A stretch of DNA of 26,257 nucleotides, from positions 1 to 26,257 of the forward strand of contig JAZQMT010000011.1 in the NCBI GenBank assembly GCA_045543635.1, given 5' to 3'. Origin of the DNA: SIG578 sp045543635. Lineage in GTDB: Bacteria; Bacillota; Clostridia; Oscillospirales; Ruminococcaceae. Positions 24,478 to 26,257 of the stretch are shown here, one piece after another. Position 1 is the first letter of the stretch. The number at the start of each line of letters is the position of its first letter. The position numbers and the translations under genes are program-made. A model generated the notes under the pieces. That model saw only the letters and a program-made list of their open reading frames with translations. It did not search any database and had not been told where the DNA came from.

Positions 24478-25340
24478 GAGCCCTCGCCCCCTTTCGCGCA
24501 GCGCGCAACAAGCAGTTCTGCGGCATCCTCTGCAGTGTAAATATTATCAGGCAGGTCATAGCCCTGCGCGATCAGCTTATGAAACATCCTTGTTATCGGG
24601 GGAACACTCAATCCAATTTCTTCCAGCTTCTCCGTTCTTCGAAACAGCTCATCCACGCCACCCTCGAAAAACAGCTTTCCTTGGTTTAGCACGATAACAC
24701 GGTCTGCATATTTTGCTGCAGTTTCCATGGAGTGCGAAACAATAATAACCGTGCTGCCCGTGTTTTTGCGGTAATCATTAATAAGACGCATGACACGCGC
24801 TCGGCCCGCAGGGTCAAGCCCTGCAGCCGGCTCATCGAGAACCAACACCTCGGGCTGCATCGCGATAACGCCCGCAATGGCGACCCGCCGTTTCTGCCCG
24901 CCCGAAAGCTCAAATGGCGATTTTTTTAAAAGGTCACTCTTAATTTCAAGCGCCTTTGCAGCCAAGAGCACCCGCTCATTGATTTGCTCATGGGATAGCC
25001 CCATATTTTTAGGGCCGAACGCAATATCCTTGTAAACAGTCTCCTCAAAAAGCTGATATTCGGGATACTGAAACACCAATCCCACGCGAAAACGAGCCTT
25101 ATACAAATTATAGCCCTTGGCAAAAATATCCTCGCCGTCTAAATAAACACTGCCGCTCTCGGGGCTTACCAGCCCATTGAGATGCGAAACCAGTGTGGAC
25201 TTTCCGCTTCCTGTGTGCCCTATGATGGCAACAAATTCACCTTTTTCTATCTGAAAGCTGACATTATCAAGGGCAACCTTTTCAAATGGGGTGCCCCTGC
25301 CATAACAATAGGTCAGATCACAAACCTTGATGATAGACAT
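24471..25340 (-). CDS. ecfA2: Energy-coupling factor ATPase EcfA2
   Basis: A 289-residue ABC ATPase. Walker A is GHTGSGKST, the Q loop is FQYPEYQLF, the signature is LSGGQKRRVAIAG, Walker B is VLVLDEPAAGLDP and the switch His lies in IVSHSME. FQYPE with ELFEETVYKDIAFGP-type residues is characteristic of EcfA subunits. The C-terminal segment after residue 225 is the EcfA dimerisation domain. It pairs with EcfA1, encoded 16 bp upstream. The ATG at 25340 has GGAGG 6 nt upstream. Confidence 0.94.
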   Translation of the reverse strand: MSIIKVCDLTYCYGRGTPFEKVALDNVSFQIEKGEFVAIIGHTGSGKSTLVSHLNGLVSPESGSVYLDGEDIFAKGYNLYKARFRVGLVFQYPEYQLFEETVYKDIAFGPKNMGLSHEQINERVLLAAKALEIKSDLLKKSPFELSGGQKRRVAIAGVIAMQPEVLVLDEPAAGLDPAGRARVMRLINDYRKNTGSTVIIVSHSMETAAKYADRVIVLNQGKLFFEGGVDELFRRTEKLEEIGLSVPPITRMFHKLIAQGYDLPDNIYTAEDAAELLVARCAKGGEGSC

Positions 25341-25356
25341 CCTTTTCCTCCAAAAT

Positions 25357-26211
25357 CTACAAACGCTGTTTTGAAATTAGCTTACCAAGCTGCTCTAAGC
25401 ACTCATCCTCCGAAATAATATCCGGCGCAATGGGCAGCCCCGCTCCATTGAGTTTGGCACAAAGCTCTGTCACCGCGGGAACAGATAATCCCACCGATTT
25501 AAGCTTTTGTCTTTGGGAAAAAACCTCTCTGGGCTTTCCGTCTAATAATATCTCTCCGTCGTTCATAACAACTACACGGTCACAAAGTGCCGCTTCGTCC
25601 ATAAAATGTGTAATGAGGATAACGGTTATCCCCTCTTGTTTTGCAAGGTGCACAATGGTATCCATAACCTGCCGCCGCCCCTTGGGGTCGAGCATAGCGG
25701 TCGGCTCGTCCAGCACGATACACTTGGGCTTCATAGCAAGAACGCCGGCAATGGCGACCCGCTGCTTTTGCCCGCCCGAAAGCTTGTGCGGCTGATGCAG
25801 CCTGTATTCATACATACCAACAGTTTTGAGTGCTTCATCTACCCTGCGGCGGATTTCCTTTGGTTCTACCCCGAGATTTTCCGGTGCAAAAGCAACATCC
25901 TCCTCCACAATCGTAGCAACGATTTGGTTATCGGGATTTTGAAACACCATTCCCACACGGCTTCTTAGCTCAAAAAGCTTTTCCTCATCGCGCGTGTTAA
26001 TACCATCGACAAGAATATTTCCCTCAGAGGGCACCAGAATACCGTTAAAGTGTTTGGCAAGCGTAGACTTTCCGCTGCCGTTATGCCCCAGAATTGCGAC
26101 AAACTCGCCCTCGTTTATGGTTAGACTTAAATTATTAAGTGCAAGAACGCTTCCCTCTTCCTCTCCGTAACGGTAAGAAACCTTCTCACAACGGATAAAT
26201 GTATCTGTCAT
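25357..26211 (-). CDS. ecfA1: Energy-coupling factor ATPase EcfA1
   Basis: A 284-residue ABC ATPase. Walker A is GHNGSGKST (42-50), the Q loop FQNPDNQIV, the signature LSGGQKQRVAIAG, Walker B CIVLDEPTAMLDP and the switch His is in ITHFMDEA. FQNPDNQ marks the EcfA1 subtype. It forms the heterodimeric ATPase with EcfA2 beneath EcfT. The ATG at 26211 follows AAGGA at 7 nt. It is the first gene of the run inside the window; in related genomes rpoA-rplQ commonly precede it, but those would be outside. Confidence 0.95.
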   Translation of the reverse strand: MTDTFIRCEKVSYRYGEEEGSVLALNNLSLTINEGEFVAILGHNGSGKSTLAKHFNGILVPSEGNILVDGINTRDEEKLFELRSRVGMVFQNPDNQIVATIVEEDVAFAPENLGVEPKEIRRRVDEALKTVGMYEYRLHQPHKLSGGQKQRVAIAGVLAMKPKCIVLDEPTAMLDPKGRRQVMDTIVHLAKQEGITVILITHFMDEAALCDRVVVMNDGEILLDGKPREVFSQRQKLKSVGLSVPAVTELCAKLNGAGLPIAPDIISEDECLEQLGKLISKQRL

Positions 26212-26257
26212 TGTTTTTTCCTTCTTTTATTTTTGCTGCCAGATAGCGGTACTTCCG
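26212..26257 (-). other. Window end, possible 3' end of an upstream gene
   Basis: These 46 bp are upstream of ecfA1 on its strand. One minus-strand frame stays open from the window edge to a TGA overlapping the ecfA1 ATG, and would give a basic tail ending KNKRRKKQ. Another frame stops earlier, at TAA. The stretch is too short to say which, if either, is coding. No promoter is visible. Confidence 0.25.

Overview
The window reads as a chromosomal segment of a Gram-positive anaerobe of class Clostridia (Bacillota), possibly a gut Oscillospirales-type lineage. The pointers are strong AGGAGG-type ribosome sites, AT-rich intergenic DNA with sigma-A promoters, a type A RNase P RNA, a sortase-anchored surface protein of a kind common in gut Clostridia, an EcfA1-EcfA2-EcfT-TruA cluster, and a CarD-family regulator. 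The genus is not determined.

Positions 1-4464 are mixed. A terminator (29-74) closes something upstream. A carD-type regulator (+) follows, with a promoter whose -35 lies in an inverted repeat. A large minus-strand gene then encodes a secreted wall protein: signal peptide, two related beta-rich domains, eight 42-residue Cys/His repeats and an SPATG anchor. Its promoter and the rnpB promoter diverge from one AT-rich spacer. rnpB (+) and an amino-acid permease (-) converge on one bidirectional hairpin. Positions 5901-6973 hold the permease promoter and a compact sdpR-sdpI pair with its own consensus promoter, operator-like repeat and terminator.

Positions 7036-26211 form a run of 18 minus-strand genes with gaps of 50 bp or less and several overlaps, and no internal terminator that I can see. 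In transcription order: ecfA1, ecfA2, ecfT, truA, a DUF5711-like membrane protein, cvpA-like, a pgsA paralogue, a ClpE-like unfoldase, a lipoprotein, an OmpR-type response regulator, its histidine kinase, a DUF1385 protein, prmC, recA, recX, rimO, pgsA, comM/yifB and a small membrane protein. The run joins vitamin uptake, tRNA and ribosome modification, phospholipid synthesis, proteolysis, envelope signalling and recombination, so it is a housekeeping superoperon or a chain of overlapping operons.

No intergenic stretch exceeds 300 bp. I see no tRNA, rRNA, insertion sequence, prophage or CRISPR array. Most content is ordinary core genome. The least understood items are the repeat-bearing surface protein, the lipoprotein beside the two-component system, the DUF5711-like protein, and the solitary sdpRI pair.
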